DNA of 22,393 nucleotides. It comes from Monosporascus cannonballus. Lineage: Eukaryota; Ascomycota; Sordariomycetes; Xylariales. Where the stretch lies: NCBI GenBank assembly GCA_004154925.1, contig QJNS01000507.1, positions 1-22,393 on the forward strand. Reading direction: 5' to 3'. Numbering within the stretch: the stretch's first letter is position 1; every line of letters starts with the position of its first letter. This document shows positions 9,592 through 21,516 of this stretch, piece after piece. The notes under the pieces are model-generated. The model searched no databases, was not told where the DNA came from, and saw only the letters and a list, made by a program, of their open reading frames with translations. A program made the translations under genes and the position numbers.

Positions 9592-12500
9592 TTGTTCTCT
9601 CGAAGAGCCTGGTCCCTGAGGCATCAAAATCGAGTACGCCTAGTGATACTCTTTCCAACGTCACTGATGTGCACCTTCCAATGTAGATCGAGTAAGCATT
9701 ATTATTCAGTACGTGGGCGTTCAGGCGCAATCCCAGCCTCGAGGCTATCTTCACGCTATATACGGCAGCGAATCGACAGGTCAGACCGTTAGCTGGTCAA
9801 GCATGTCTGCAGAAATCCTAACAGAGCCAATAGAATAGGTTTCGTCTCGTCACAATATTTCTGCGTGATACCCAACTAATAACTGCAAGTATCTTATTTG
9901 TTGATAGTTAAACCAAGTAGCGAAGTGGTCGCGGGAACAACTGTGTTGGAGACATGCCATTCGATATACCTTTGTGCTAGCCTGACAGTTTGTAAATGCT
10001 GCATAATCAGATGCACAATCAGTCAGGCTAGACAGGGGGCGAGACAAGAGAGGCACCACCTGGGCACCAACCCCCAACCCCCCCTCCCTCCACCGGAATT
10101 GCTGAATCCGGCAGTGCCGGTTTTTGCATTAGGGTTCGTTCGTCGGCTAATCACCCTCCATTGTTAAACACCAGCTGGGTATTAGCAAGGGAGCTTTGAT
10201 ACAGACAGTGGCCGAGGAAGAATCCCGAGATGCGTTCGGTCTTTTCTGTCTTTGATCATTCGAGTTGCAATGTCGATGTAGACTGTTTGAGACAGAGGTG
10301 CAACAATCCCATGAATCAGTGCTGTTGTTTCGGCAATCTGTAGGTACCAATCTTGGTGTGCTGCTCGGGGAGGTACATATGCGTAGTAGTAGTCGCACGA
10401 TAGCTTCAAATGGCAGGTCTGCATAGAGGTATGCATGTAGCCACACTGTACATTAGTCATGTACAGCAAAGCGTCCAATCGCGAGTACAGGGCTACTTGT
10501 TCACCGCTTGAATTGATTGAACATCGGCTATTCCGATCGGTTCTCGTAAACTTGTTACATCAGAGACGATAGGAGATAGTATCAACGGTTCTTAGTGAGC
10601 TGTATCCATGCCCTGTAACCAGCCTGGCGGAAGCGGTAACGAATCGCGTCGGAATATAGGCACTGTCGACTGGCAAATCATTTAGTCATCTAAGGGCTAC
10701 AGGTAATCGTTATATGCAGCTCCGCACGCAATATTTCTACGAGGATGTTTTCAAGCTCTTCAACTACTAAACAGGGCTTCTGATCAACTGATAAGCACTA
10801 GGTAAACAGGTGGCAGTATTGTAGCCCAAACCGCATGAGGTTGGGACATCAGGGAAAGAGCTAAAGCGACGATACCTACCTTGCCTATGTACATGCGAAG
10901 TACAACGAATCTCGGTGAAAGCTCGGCGGCTGGAAATAGCGCTCCCATTGAATGCAAGCCTGGTAGCCCTGACTGGTACTTGACCGCCAAAAGGACTAGC
11001 AGGGCGAACTAAGGCAGGTAGCTAGTGTGGTCCGTTAGTCTAAAAGTAGTATAATGCGAAGAACATTTGAAATGTCACGGCTTCGACAGCCGAGCGATGA
11101 CGTTACAATTAGATAATGCGCACGCTAGCTGCAACGGACCATTACGTACAGAGTTAGGCAGTAAAGGGGTCGACATGAATCGATGTTGGAGGAATAAGCT
11201 TCGATGCAAATCCCACTTCAGTGGTGCAATAGAAACCCTAGAGACTCGGTATAAGGCTGTCCAGCTGCGAATGCTGATTATCTAGAAGAACTAATCATAG
11301 AGCATCTATAAAAAGCCGTCCGAACTTGGTCCTCGAAAGTGGAAACCAGCAACGGGCCTGCAAAACATCCCGAAAGACTTAAAAGTGGGCGCGTGGGTGT
11401 GATCTCAAGATTCAGGGACCTGCGGTCGAGATTGAGTGGGACAAGAAAGCCACTGCCAAGGATTTTGGACAAGCGTGCGGAGTAAAAGGATCCACCGTAG
11501 AAGCTCCGGTGTCGTCTGCGGCGTCTTAGGGGGTGCCGCACCAAGGCTGGGGGCCAGGAGTCCAACCAATCGCCCCTGGAAACTCGTAGAGACAGTCTGT
11601 AAATGAGAAGGGAGGAAGACTGTCGACGCAACTCGTTGACTGCCCGATCATCAGGCCGGCAGAGAACGACTCCGGAATTAAAGCATATTAGACATTGCTA
11701 TGTACGATCTGATGGTGCGCTTGGCGGTGAACCCCTTGTCATCCTGCAGCTCCTCGTTAATACAGGCGATGAAGAAAGTCGATTGCCCTGTTTCGCAAGC
11801 GCTTTTTGGATTGTTACATGGATCGGAACCCGGTAGCTACTGAAAAGGGGGCGAGGTAATATGAGGGTTGGAAATTCTCACCCGAAACCTGTACACTTGT
11901 GTACGACACGAGTATATGTCTTCTTCACGCGTTGTCTTTGATATTGCAAAGAAACCTCCAATTTTATCGCCCAGGAACCCCCACCATGCGGAACGAAACT
12001 CGGTTGCGGATAGATGCACGTGGGAAGTGGAGGCACTGAGGCCCACTCACTTGCTGCTACAGAATAAGCCGCAAGGGACCTCTTCGATGGGGTCGATGAG
12101 GCTCACGGGAGGCGAAGAGGCTGAATGTGGGTTCCGGAGACCCATCTATAGAACAACTGTAGAAGACATGGAGCAAAAAGAAGGTCGGTGTACAGGAAGG
12201 GCTTAGCATTGTTTCACCAAGCGGGCCCCGCACATATAAAAAAAAAGGGCAACAGCTGCTGGGCCGCAGAACTCGTGGCATCAATGGCGTTGCGGTTGCG
12301 GGCGCTAAATCTGAACCAAACAGTTCAGATCCCATGGTGTCCACACTACGATATACATATATGCATGTCGCACAGAACCCATGATGGATGGATGGGTCCG
12401 CTGCTGGTGTGAACTTTCGTATGAATATATAATATGAGCTATCATATACCAGTCCAACTGGGCATGAAGATCTCCCGACTTGTAAGTAAATTCTCGAGAA

Positions 12501-15500
12501 TATTGTTAAAGGAAACGATACTGCACAAGGTACATGTCTTTCGGCATGTTGCATTCGGGAAAGAAATATTATGATGTAAGATAACGTGAGCGAAAGTCTA
12601 CCTCGTGCAACATCGATGGTGGGTAACTCTGGAGCCGAATAGCACCATAACAATATAACGTTAGCCTTCATATATGTATTCAATCCGCCAAACCGCCCCT
12701 GCCTCTGCTGTGTGGTTTTTGGGGCTGCAAAGTATAGAATGCGGAAAGGCAGGCCCAATGTGTTGCTTCATCTCCGTCCGGGCCTAGGATGACGGCAAGA
12801 CCGAACACGCTCGAGGTTAAATTGCGCTAAATTGCGCGGCGCATCACGATTTATACCTGTTTCAAGGTCAAGTCCACGGGTGACAATGTTCGTTTCGAAG
12901 CAGTTTCGGTAGTTCTTGCTCCATGTAACTCGTCCAGCATCTATACTGACTGGCTCATCTGTAGCAAGACTTAGGACTTTTAGCTTGCATGCAGTAGACT
13001 AAAGAGTTGGGCACGTGCTCCGACTCTGCTGGGCATTTATCTTAGACCTGTTCTGTAGCCAAGAAAAATACTATACGCGACCACGTCGGTAATCTTTATA
13101 TTTGGATACTTGGCGTTACTGATTCGAAATGCAAGCCCAAGAATGCATATGTTAAAGACTCTAGCCTTGAATTTATTCAGGAAGCCTAGCATTCCTCCAC
13201 CTTGACAGGCTAAGCTTCCTCCTTTTATTTTTGTTGATAAGTGTTCGCAATCGCCAATGGCGCCCACCTGAAGTCTCAGCCGATTTAGGAAATACCGAGA
13301 TTTTTGCCTCATCCGTGCCTCGGGTATCTTCCCTATTCTATTATACGCTAGGATGCCTTGTATTAGGGCCGCCCTGAAGTTATCTGACCTCTGGGAACCC
13401 TTCATGTATATTCTAGAGCCGTTGGACCTACATGGTAGCTTCGCCGCGACACTACCTCGGCCGACCTCCTCTCATAATCCTGAAGCGCTTTGATTCGTAC
13501 TTTTTGAGCCTGCTTCTGAGCTCCTTTGGTTTGGGTCTGTGAATCAATTTCATCGGAAGTAGTGGATGGGTCAGTAAGCTCACTACTAAAATCAAAGGGC
13601 GACATGACCTCTGGATTCTAATGCCTTTAACCGTTCCTACCGCCTTATTGCTACTAGTATCGATGTTCATCAAAGACACGAGGTGACAAATACATGCCAT
13701 CCTATCAAGAACGGAGTTGGTTGGCCATGCAATACGCGACGATTCGTCCCAGCCAACTCTTGAAGTCCGGATGCTGGCATTGACCTTAATGAAAATCGTG
13801 GTCCCATGGACCTACAATAATGTTTTGGTGCAAATAACTGCCGATAACACCGAATCGCAATCTATACCTTCCTATCGGTAATACATATACCTGGACAGAG
13901 TCCTCCATGTCGCCCGGATCCGGTCGTCCCTTTGAATGAAGAGGCATGAGAAACTTGGTATATCACGCATCGTGACGGTGAAAACTTTTAGCAAAAAGTT
14001 TGGCATGGCTACGGCAAACACGACGGGGAAGCTGATGCTGATGTCTCGCATGGGATTGCCTCCCAGCTTTACACGATGTTACCAGCCAGTCCAGGCTAGT
14101 CCAGTTCAAGCTCTGATGCATTACTCGGGCAAGGTACAGATAAACAGTCTCCGTCTGTGTGATTGGACGGTGGCTCTTCCTTTCGGATTCAATTATAACA
14201 CGCCGTGGCATGATTAGTATTGTCGCGGATAAGAATAATGGCGGCTTTAAAAATAACGCACCATGGATTCGATGTAAATATGAGCAAAGATGTTTATTAC
14301 GCATCTTGCTTGACAGAACAAGAGCACGATAACTCTGAACCATCCTTGGTATCATTCGAGCGGAATACCTGTTCCGATAAAACATGTGTTGAGGTTCGTG
14401 ACCATGCGTGCCATGTAACTCCCTAAGCATGTAGGGTTGGTCAGGGTCATGGATCACACGCTAATGCTTTACCCTGAGCCTCCTGACCACTCAGATAACC
14501 ATGTCCATGCCAGAACTAGCAGCGGGTTATGAAGTGGCAGGCAGCACCGAACTTCGGGCTGGGGTATTTCGACCAATAGGCATGGAATTAAAAGTTTGAT
14601 GTTTTGAAACTCCGTATGTATCACCACGCAGTACGTGCGTAGGCATACGAACCTCAATTGCATGGCCTTTGGACTCGACTTGGTTCAGTTGCCAGGTCAT
14701 GTTGACGAGCGAGGCCGCTACACATTAGGTTGTCATCTATTTCTCAGTCAGCGGTGATTCGAGGAGAGAGCCGTCAATATACTCCTGCCAGTGCTCCCAC
14801 TGTAGGTATGTATGTTGATAGGTATAAGTAAAACTGTTATGGCACTATACACATGCATACATGAGCGGAAAACACCTCATCGTCGAGCTGTGTCGGTAGG
14901 GACTATTCGTCCAATCGGAGAGCGAAAATTTGCATGGTTGGCAACAGTCTCCTAACCTTCACTTACAACATTGGATATTGGATATAGGCAGCCCCCATTG
15001 GCGAATTTGGTAATCCTGTGCGGTGTCCAGTCACAGCTACCTACGTCTACCTACCTTGGCAGCAATAGTCACGCCATATCCAGGCGCCACCCGAGTATCC
15101 TCTTCCTCCGAGGTACTTGGTGAATACAGCCAATACCATGCGAGGGTTGAATTCATGGGTACAAAGGTAAAGAAGCTGTCTGATATCTAAGAAGTTGAAA
15201 ATAAGATTTAACCGTATTTTGACAGCGGAATGCTTAAGCATAAAAAAGAAATGTAGAGGCCTCCAAGATATAAACATTTTACGATACCAGCTGCCAACCA
15301 TCTATGGAGGTAGATAGCGTACGCTTCAGAAAATACATGATATGTATGCTTAGTACGGTGGGCGGTGATCCCATTTCAACCGCCTTGCCGACATCCGTAG
15401 GTGTGCTAATTTCAACGTATCTGTGCAAGTATCTCGTGACTATTTCCGCTTAACACTACGAATACGTAGCTGAATGTGCCTCCATTCGCCCGACTCGCGC

Positions 15501-15940
15501 GCATGTGCAATGACTAGATTTCCTCGGGTGTGTTATGTGCGTTTGCGTGAGTGTTGTTTTGTTGCCCACTTCCCGTCGATGCCAATACCTCAAGTCCTCC
15601 GAGATGGGTATTGTGTCTGCGTCCGTCTGTTCCACCCCCAGATTGCTGACTCGGTTCTTCGTCTCCATCCTCTGAGGTCATCAGTCCACATAATACCTTC
15701 TACGTATATGTAAGGTAGAAATGCACTTCTCACAGCAGCCTGAGAAGCGACTAACAAGACCGCGGCTGCTCTTAGCACATGAAATTTTTGACACGTCTAC
15801 ATACACGTATACTTACTAGGTACTGTAGGAAAACGTGACTGCGCCATTCCCGATGCGGGCACTACCCGTGGGCATCTTCTGCTCTCCCTGGGGGTTCCCG
15901 GCCCGTCCTTCTCGTCCGTCTAACTCGAATCAGTTGTAGC

Positions 15941-16340
15941 CGCCATTTCCCATTTCTCCCACTACAATAAGTACAGAGACTCTACAGCTCCCCACCCAAG
16001 CAAGCCACATTCTCTCTAACCTCTTCCCTTTTCTTTATATGCGTATGCGATTCAAGTCGCTGACACCAATCCCGCCGGCAATAATTGAGTCTTTCTTCCC
16101 ACCTGCGCTGATTTTAACTACTGGGGCGCCTCAGGCACAGAGATACATACAATAGCGTTCTTCGCGCTGACGTACCGCTGCCCCTTTAGCATTTCAACTT
16201 TAGTCATCGAACAGCGCAAAACAGGACTTGTATCTAAACAATCAAAGTCTGCGGAACGGCACATCAAATCTTTTTCTTCCCGCCTCCCACCATCTTAACC
16301 TTTCGTACACACCACCTTCTTCAACCTGACTTGCATTTGC
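15941..16340 (+). promoter_or_regulatory. CT-rich promoter / transcription-start zone of the C2H2 factor gene
   Basis: Pyrimidine-rich blocks occur at about 15945-15960, 16009-16036 and 16269-16300, as is common around transcription starts in filamentous fungi. The last pair of closely spaced sense ATG lies at 16039 and 16045. From 16048 on, ATG is almost absent until the gene's start codon. I infer that transcription starts in or just after this zone. No TATA box stands out apart from TTTATAT at 16034-16040. Confidence 0.4.
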
Positions 16341-16664
16341 ATGCATCAGCTTCACGCATCTCAAGTTTGCCTAACGCGAAAAGGCCGTCATAACCTGCGG
16401 CGTCATAATCCATCATCGACTTTGGCATTGACTGACCTTCCCACGAGAACTCGTGTCCACCGCCTATCCGTCAGACGACGGTCGCCAATATCCACTCACC
16501 CACCCCTTCCAGGATCCATAATAAAAGTAACGGGTTCGGTCTCGGCATCCGCGTCCACTTTTCTTCCACTTGGTTTGTCCCACTTGTACCTGATCTTGAG
16601 TGCCAGGGATTTCCTTGACAGGGTATTGGGGCGAATCACTACTACCTTGGAGGTACTTTGCTAG
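16341..16664 (+). other. candidate upstream ORF (107 codons) in the leader
   Basis: ATG at 16341 opens a 107-residue basic frame ending at 16664. It carries no recognisable domain. It is the only sense ATG between 16048 and the main start at 17302. If the transcript starts before 16341, this is a single long upstream ORF about 640 nt ahead of the main start and could lower translation. If it starts later, the frame is meaningless. Confidence 0.3.
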
Positions 16665-17301
16665 CGCAACATCGCACTAAGGGTTTTCCCTGGCTACAGA
16701 AAGAAATCAGGAAAAAAAATTCATTCATTCAAATAAGCAGCGCCGCCAGCACACCGCACCCTTCGAGGGTTCTGCTCCACTTTACAAACTGATTTTGCCC
16801 CCCATCAGTCCCGTTTCTCTCTTCTACCCGGTCGGCAGCCTCACGAACCACTTCCGTTCATCAGCTCCATCCCGTCCCCAATATTTTCTCCAAAATCATC
16901 GTTCCCCTCATCATCACAATATTTTCCTTTTCCTTTATTTTGGAACCATAGTCGAGTTCTTTGTTCAAAGAATCTTCGACCAGCACTGGAGGCGGTAAAT
17001 CAACCACCAGGTCAGGTAATAGACGTGGAGGATTTTTAGGACGGACAACAAGACACGTCCAAATTCGGGCCATTACTTCCCGAACAATAACAACAGAGCA
17101 TCGCGTTGTGTCTCGTCGCCGGCTTCGTTGTTGCCCCTCTTCTGAATTGATAGCGTGGTCGAGACATTGTGCTCCACCAGCTAAAATTTCGTGTTCTCGC
17201 CAGAAGAGAAACATCGCTAGCGGTTGAGAATTAATTGGATTGCGTCTCTTGTGGCGATCCCATTCTCATCCGCCCACCCCACGCGATCTTCTAGGAGGAT
17301 T
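16344..17301 (+). promoter_or_regulatory. ATG-free 5' leader of the C2H2 factor gene
   Basis: In 958 nt there is no ATG on the plus strand, while the minus strand has about 25 (counted as CAT). This asymmetry is expected if the region is a translated gene's 5' UTR kept free of upstream starts. It is rich in C and T on the sense strand. No canonical GTAAGT or GTGAGT donor was seen, so I treat it as unspliced. GTAAAT at 16994 with CTAG acceptors at 17217 or 17291 would be a weak alternative. Confidence 0.6.
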
Positions 17302-20300
17302 ATGGACAGTGCTACTCAGAATCAACAGCAACACTACTCGTCCAACGGTATAGGCACATCTGCGCCCGCGTATCCTTCTTCGGTGGCCATCTCACCACAT
17401 CAATTGCAACAAGGTGCTTCGTTGCCGCCGCACACCTTGCCCCCTTTGCAGCCGCAAAATCCCACTATGCAGAATATTTACAACAGCAATCCCCACACGC
17501 CAAGGACACCTGGGACACCCAATTCTCATACACCTCAACCTCAGGCCATGAGTAACTACCCTCCGCCGAACCAAGGTGCCGGGCGAGGTTCTTGGATGCC
17601 TAATCCCTATCCGCAGCAACCTCACCAGGGCTACGCGACGTCTTCCTCGATGATGCCTCAGACGTCCGTCGCGGCCTCGCACCCGCAGCCCATCGCGCCG
17701 GCTCCCGCGGCGGCGCGACCCCCTGTGCTCCGTCCCATGCCTGCCGGTGGGGTCATGCCCCAACAGGGCCTTCCTTCCCCCTACGGCGGAAGCCCGATGA
17801 TGCCGCATCAGCAAACCATTCTCCAAGAAAGTGACCAACCCACTCATGTCGTTGGATCGCAAGGTCGTCGCGGCATCCTCCCCAGTGCGCCCGGTAGGCC
17901 CGCAGCTCCGACAGGTTCGGGTGCTTCAAAGAATACCGTGATCCCCCAGAAGGACGCGGATGGCAAGTTTCCTTGCCCTCACTGTACCAAGACTTATCTC
18001 CACGCCAAGCACTTGAAGCGCCACCTTCTCCGACGTGAGTCATTTGTGTTTTGACGTGTGTGTTGCAATGCTGACGATTGGTATTAGACACCGGCGACCG
18101 CCCCTACATGTGCGTGTTATGCCGTGATACGTTTTCCCGCAGTGATATCCTCAAGCGGCACTTCCAGAAGTGTTCTATCCGGCGAGGAAATCCCACGGGA
18201 GTGAGCCACCTGTCTCACCCCCAAGCCCACGTTAAGAAACAGCAACAGAATGCTCAGAAGCCCCCCGAGGGCGACATGAATCATATGAATGGCATGAACA
18301 ACATGTCAGGTGAAGGGGTTGTCCATCCATTCGGTATGGTCCAGATTCCTGACAGTATGGGAAACATGGCCAACGACCAGAATCAGCTTTCTAGATCAAG
18401 TAGCATGAGCCACGATAACAACAGTCGTGACAGGCGAAACATGACTGGTGGCTACAGCGGAGACGTCCCGAGCTCGATGTCCTCGAGCATCAACCCTCAG
18501 TTGTCCAACTTCAATATGCCTCCAAACCAGAACGGCATGCCCATGTACGGAGCTTCCGGCTCAGACTGGACTCAGATGTTCCCACCTGGTGCGCAAGATA
18601 CCTACGTCCATACGTCGTTCAACCCTCCTAATAGTGGACAGACTCCGACCGCAATCAAAACCGAGCCTAACCTCCCCTCCGAAAAACTCCACGGCGTGCC
18701 AGGCGCGGCCTCGAATGACGCAAACGACCGATCTCTCTTCTTTTCTAATTGGGAATCACAGCCTTCCACGGAGAGTCCTTACCAGAAGCTGTCAAATGAG
18801 ATCCTCAAATTCTTTTACCCCCCTGGGACCGTTGTCACCAATCAAACAGCCGGCATGAATCATTACTTCTCAGCATCAAATATTCAAGATTTTCTCGAAA
18901 AATATACACATTATCACGTACATTTCCCATCCCTGCACATACCTACCTTTCGCATTATGGATGCCTATACTGGCTTCGTCGCTGCTGTTTCCTGCATTGG
19001 TGCCTGTTATTCCGAGCGCGTATCCCCGACGCATGTCCGAGAGATGATGAATTTCCTGAAGATTGCACTTGAACGAGATCTCGACCTCTTTTCCAGCAAT
19101 GGCGGCCAGCCGAGTTTCCGGGTCGAGTACGGGAAAGACACGAGGGGCATGGAAAAGTTGCAAGCCCTTGTTCTCATGGTTGGTCTATTAATCTGGAATG
19201 GCACCCCACTCCAACGCGAAAGTGCCAGGCGGCTCTTCCCCATCGTGGCGAGCATCGCAAGGAACTCGAATCTCCTCCAGGTCACAAGTGATGCCTCTCT
19301 CTTCAGCGTGTTGCATCAGCCGAATCTCTCTCCTCAAGATATGGTCCCTCGCAATTTTGACTGGCCTTCGTGGGTTCAACAAGAGTGGCGGATCCGGCTA
19401 ATGCACGTGATCTATCTCACCGACGTTGCGCAGGGTCTGTATTTCAACTGCGAACCTCAGTTTGATAGCTTTGAGATCCACATCCCTCTTCCCGCGGACG
19501 ATGCGGCGTGGGATGCACAGTCGCCGACCGAGTGCGCGCAGGCATTGAACCTCTACGGGCCCGAGGCAGTCAAATCCGCTAATCCTGACGGTTCCCAGCG
19601 TAGCAAGCAACCTGAATTAGATCTAGCGCTGAAGGCTCTTCTTCACGGATCATACCAGTTGCACCCTGGCAGCACCAATCTCTACGGCAAATTCATACTC
19701 ATCCATGCCCTGCTCGCTCAGATCAGACGTGCCCAAACCGACGATAGTCTGGGGCTGACGGGTCCCGGCACGCCCCTCTCTCAGAATGACTGGGTCACGA
19801 ATGGTGCATTGGACGCTGGCAGTGGCAACGCGAGCGCCAATAACAGCGGTAGGGCCACTCCAGTCGCCGGGGCGAGCCAATCCATATCTCCCCAGGCGTA
19901 TAAAATCATCTCGTCAGCTCTTGATAAGTTTAAGGCAAACTGGGATATGGACATGGCCATCCAATTTCCACCATCCGTGTCTAACCCACGGCGATATGGT
20001 TTCTGCCGGGATGGAATTCATTTCTTCTGGCTTGCTAAGTGGATGCTCAAGAACCCTCGCCCATCAGACACGCAATTACCCCCGGATCACCGTTTCACAC
20101 AAGTCATACAGATACTCAAGTTTGTAAAGTCTTGGGTCATGTCCGATGGGGCTTCTCGCGGGGAGGAACTCGGCTCAGTTGGTGAGATCCACAGCGACTT
20201 CGGGGTTTCTGACCTTACCCTCGACATGGCGAGGCTGTTCGCGCCTTTGCCCAAAGTTGTGGAGACGCCAGGCATGCCATTCGTTAAGACGGAGACCTAA
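17302..20300 (+). CDS. C2H2/C2HC zinc-finger transcription factor with fungal-specific regulatory domain, 2 exons
   Basis: This is a probable nuclear DNA-binding regulator. Exon 1 is 17302-18034 and exon 2 is 18088-20300, joined by a 53-nt intron (GTGAGT, branch CTGAC, acceptor TTAG). The product is 981 residues. Residues 1 to about 210 are rich in P, Q and S and look like an activation region. Finger 1 is C224-x2-C227-x12-H240-x4-H245. The linker TGDRPYM leads to finger 2, C253-x2-C256-x12-H269-x3-C273, a C2HC variant. An M/N/S/Q-rich spacer follows to about residue 470. From about residue 510, HVHFPSLHIPTFRIMDAYTG begins the middle homology region of fungal-specific factors (Fungal_trans type). 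It continues through LQALVLMVGLLIWNGTPLQ and DWPSWVQQEWRIRLMHVIYL to about residue 730. The C-terminus ends in VKTET. The start at 17302 is the first in-frame ATG, with A at -3. No symbol is given because several families share this layout. The class is secure; the target genes are unknown. Confidence 0.92.
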
Positions 20301-21482
20301 ACAAAGTCCCTGGGCGGTAGAGGGGACTTGTATTGCGTACCTTACTCCTAAGCATTTGGTGGCGTTTCTGTTATCTCTTTTTCGGCCTGTTCACTCGAAA
20401 AGTTTGACTTTATGTTTACGCATTTTACTGGCATGAGGGCGGGCGGCACTTTGCTTTGCATTTTCCTGGAACGGTTGCGACAAATTAGACAGGCTGTGTG
20501 GTATTCGACGCATTAGACGCAATGATAGAGGTTGATCGGCTATTGAGGAAAGGTTCAGCCCTCAACAGTGGGAACTGATGATGAGGTTTCATGTCTACCC
20601 TGACCAGGCAAACATCTACAGTGGGCGGTCATATCTCTTTCTGGTTCGGTAACCGTGAGTTGTTGACGAGGTGACGCATTCGCTAGAGTGGCTTAGGGGA
20701 ATTGTTTATTACGTCAGCATTTTGCTATTTGAATTCAATAGAGATGATTAGTTATCATCACGGTAGTTCTAAAAGGTGTTTCGATGTGCAGCCGACTCGC
20801 CGTCTTCCTCAGTAAGTGACCAATGCTTCCTCTTGCCTGTAAATTTACCAAGGAGTTTCTAGTTTCCGCATATCCGATGGCCATCTCATACATCCTCCTT
20901 AGCATCTGTCCTTGGTTCAGCGGTCTTTCCGTTGTCATTAGTATATCCTTATTGATCTGGATTAACGATGTATAGCCATAGGCTTTCTGGGTAGGTGGAA
21001 GGAGTATCTAACATTTTCACACTCCTAATCGCGCTAGCAGCAGCGCATTGTGATGATCTAGAGCCCCCTCCTTACTTACTATCGGCTCCGGGCTTAGAAT
21101 TCTTTTTTAGGTTCTTTTGTCAGAGAAAACGGTGATCACTCCGTCATAAGACACATGTGGTGCATACAGTCCAGGCAGGCTCCCTCTTCCTTCCCTGTCC
21201 TCCTACACAACGGCACCATTAGTGCTGCCTTGGCTTGCGCGAGGCCATCGCCCTCGAGAGCTCGCCTGGGCTACATACATTAATTATCCCCCTATCTCCC
21301 AAAAAGGAATAAGAAAAAAAAAGGCTCCCTGGCAGAGAGCAAATCGACAAGCCCTCTCGCCGCTCTTTACTTTACATTCATTTATCGCAGAGTATTCTTG
21401 TTCCGGTAATCCTTTTGGGTATGGTGGCCAGTCTAGAGTTTTAAGTCTGGTAGGTAGCTCAAGCAAGAATCCGCTCCACAGA
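20301..21482. other. 3' flank of the transcription factor gene, no gene seen
   Basis: This covers the 3' UTR and intergenic sequence after the TAA at 20298-20300. No gene, RNA gene or clear AATAAA signal close to the stop was found. A short A-run lies at 21313-21322. Open frames here are brief and unrecognised. The next gene is on the opposite strand, so transcripts converge in this interval. Confidence 0.5.

Positions 21483-21516
<34 letters not shown>

Larger units (their letters stand above)
5301..15940. other. 10.6-kb gene-poor stretch
   Basis: I recognise no gene, RNA gene or transposon domain here on either strand. Open frames are short, shift often between frames and show no familiar motif. 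The longest runs are minus 12057-12758 and minus 13963-14457. By eye the stretch is lower in GC than the flanking genes, without the extreme AT bias or loss of CpA/TpG expected after heavy repeat-induced point mutation. A search by eye for tRNA T-loops (GGTTCGANTCC), 5S rRNA motifs, terminal inverted repeats and long direct repeats found nothing convincing. Small local repeats occur, such as TAAATTGCGC twice near 12817-12837. It could be decayed transposon DNA, a long regulatory interval or fast-evolving genes that cannot be recognised by eye. Confidence 0.6.

Noticed and set aside
13963..14457. Minus-strand 164-codon frame
   Set aside because: No known domain, and the opposite strand is also open over much of it. 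Nothing favours coding on either strand.
5301..15940. RIP-mutated transposon as an explanation of the gene-poor stretch
   Set aside because: CpA, TpG and CpG words remain common and there is no strong TA bias. No transposon domain or terminal repeats were seen. Not excluded, only unsupported.
17224..17301. Possible N-terminal extension of the transcription factor from TTG at 17224
   Set aside because: There is no ATG. The first in-frame ATG is 17302 with a good context, and upstream sequence behaves as an ATG-free leader.
17392..17862. Minus-strand 156-codon Arg/His-rich frame
   Set aside because: It is a mirror of the P/Q-rich first exon of the transcription factor.
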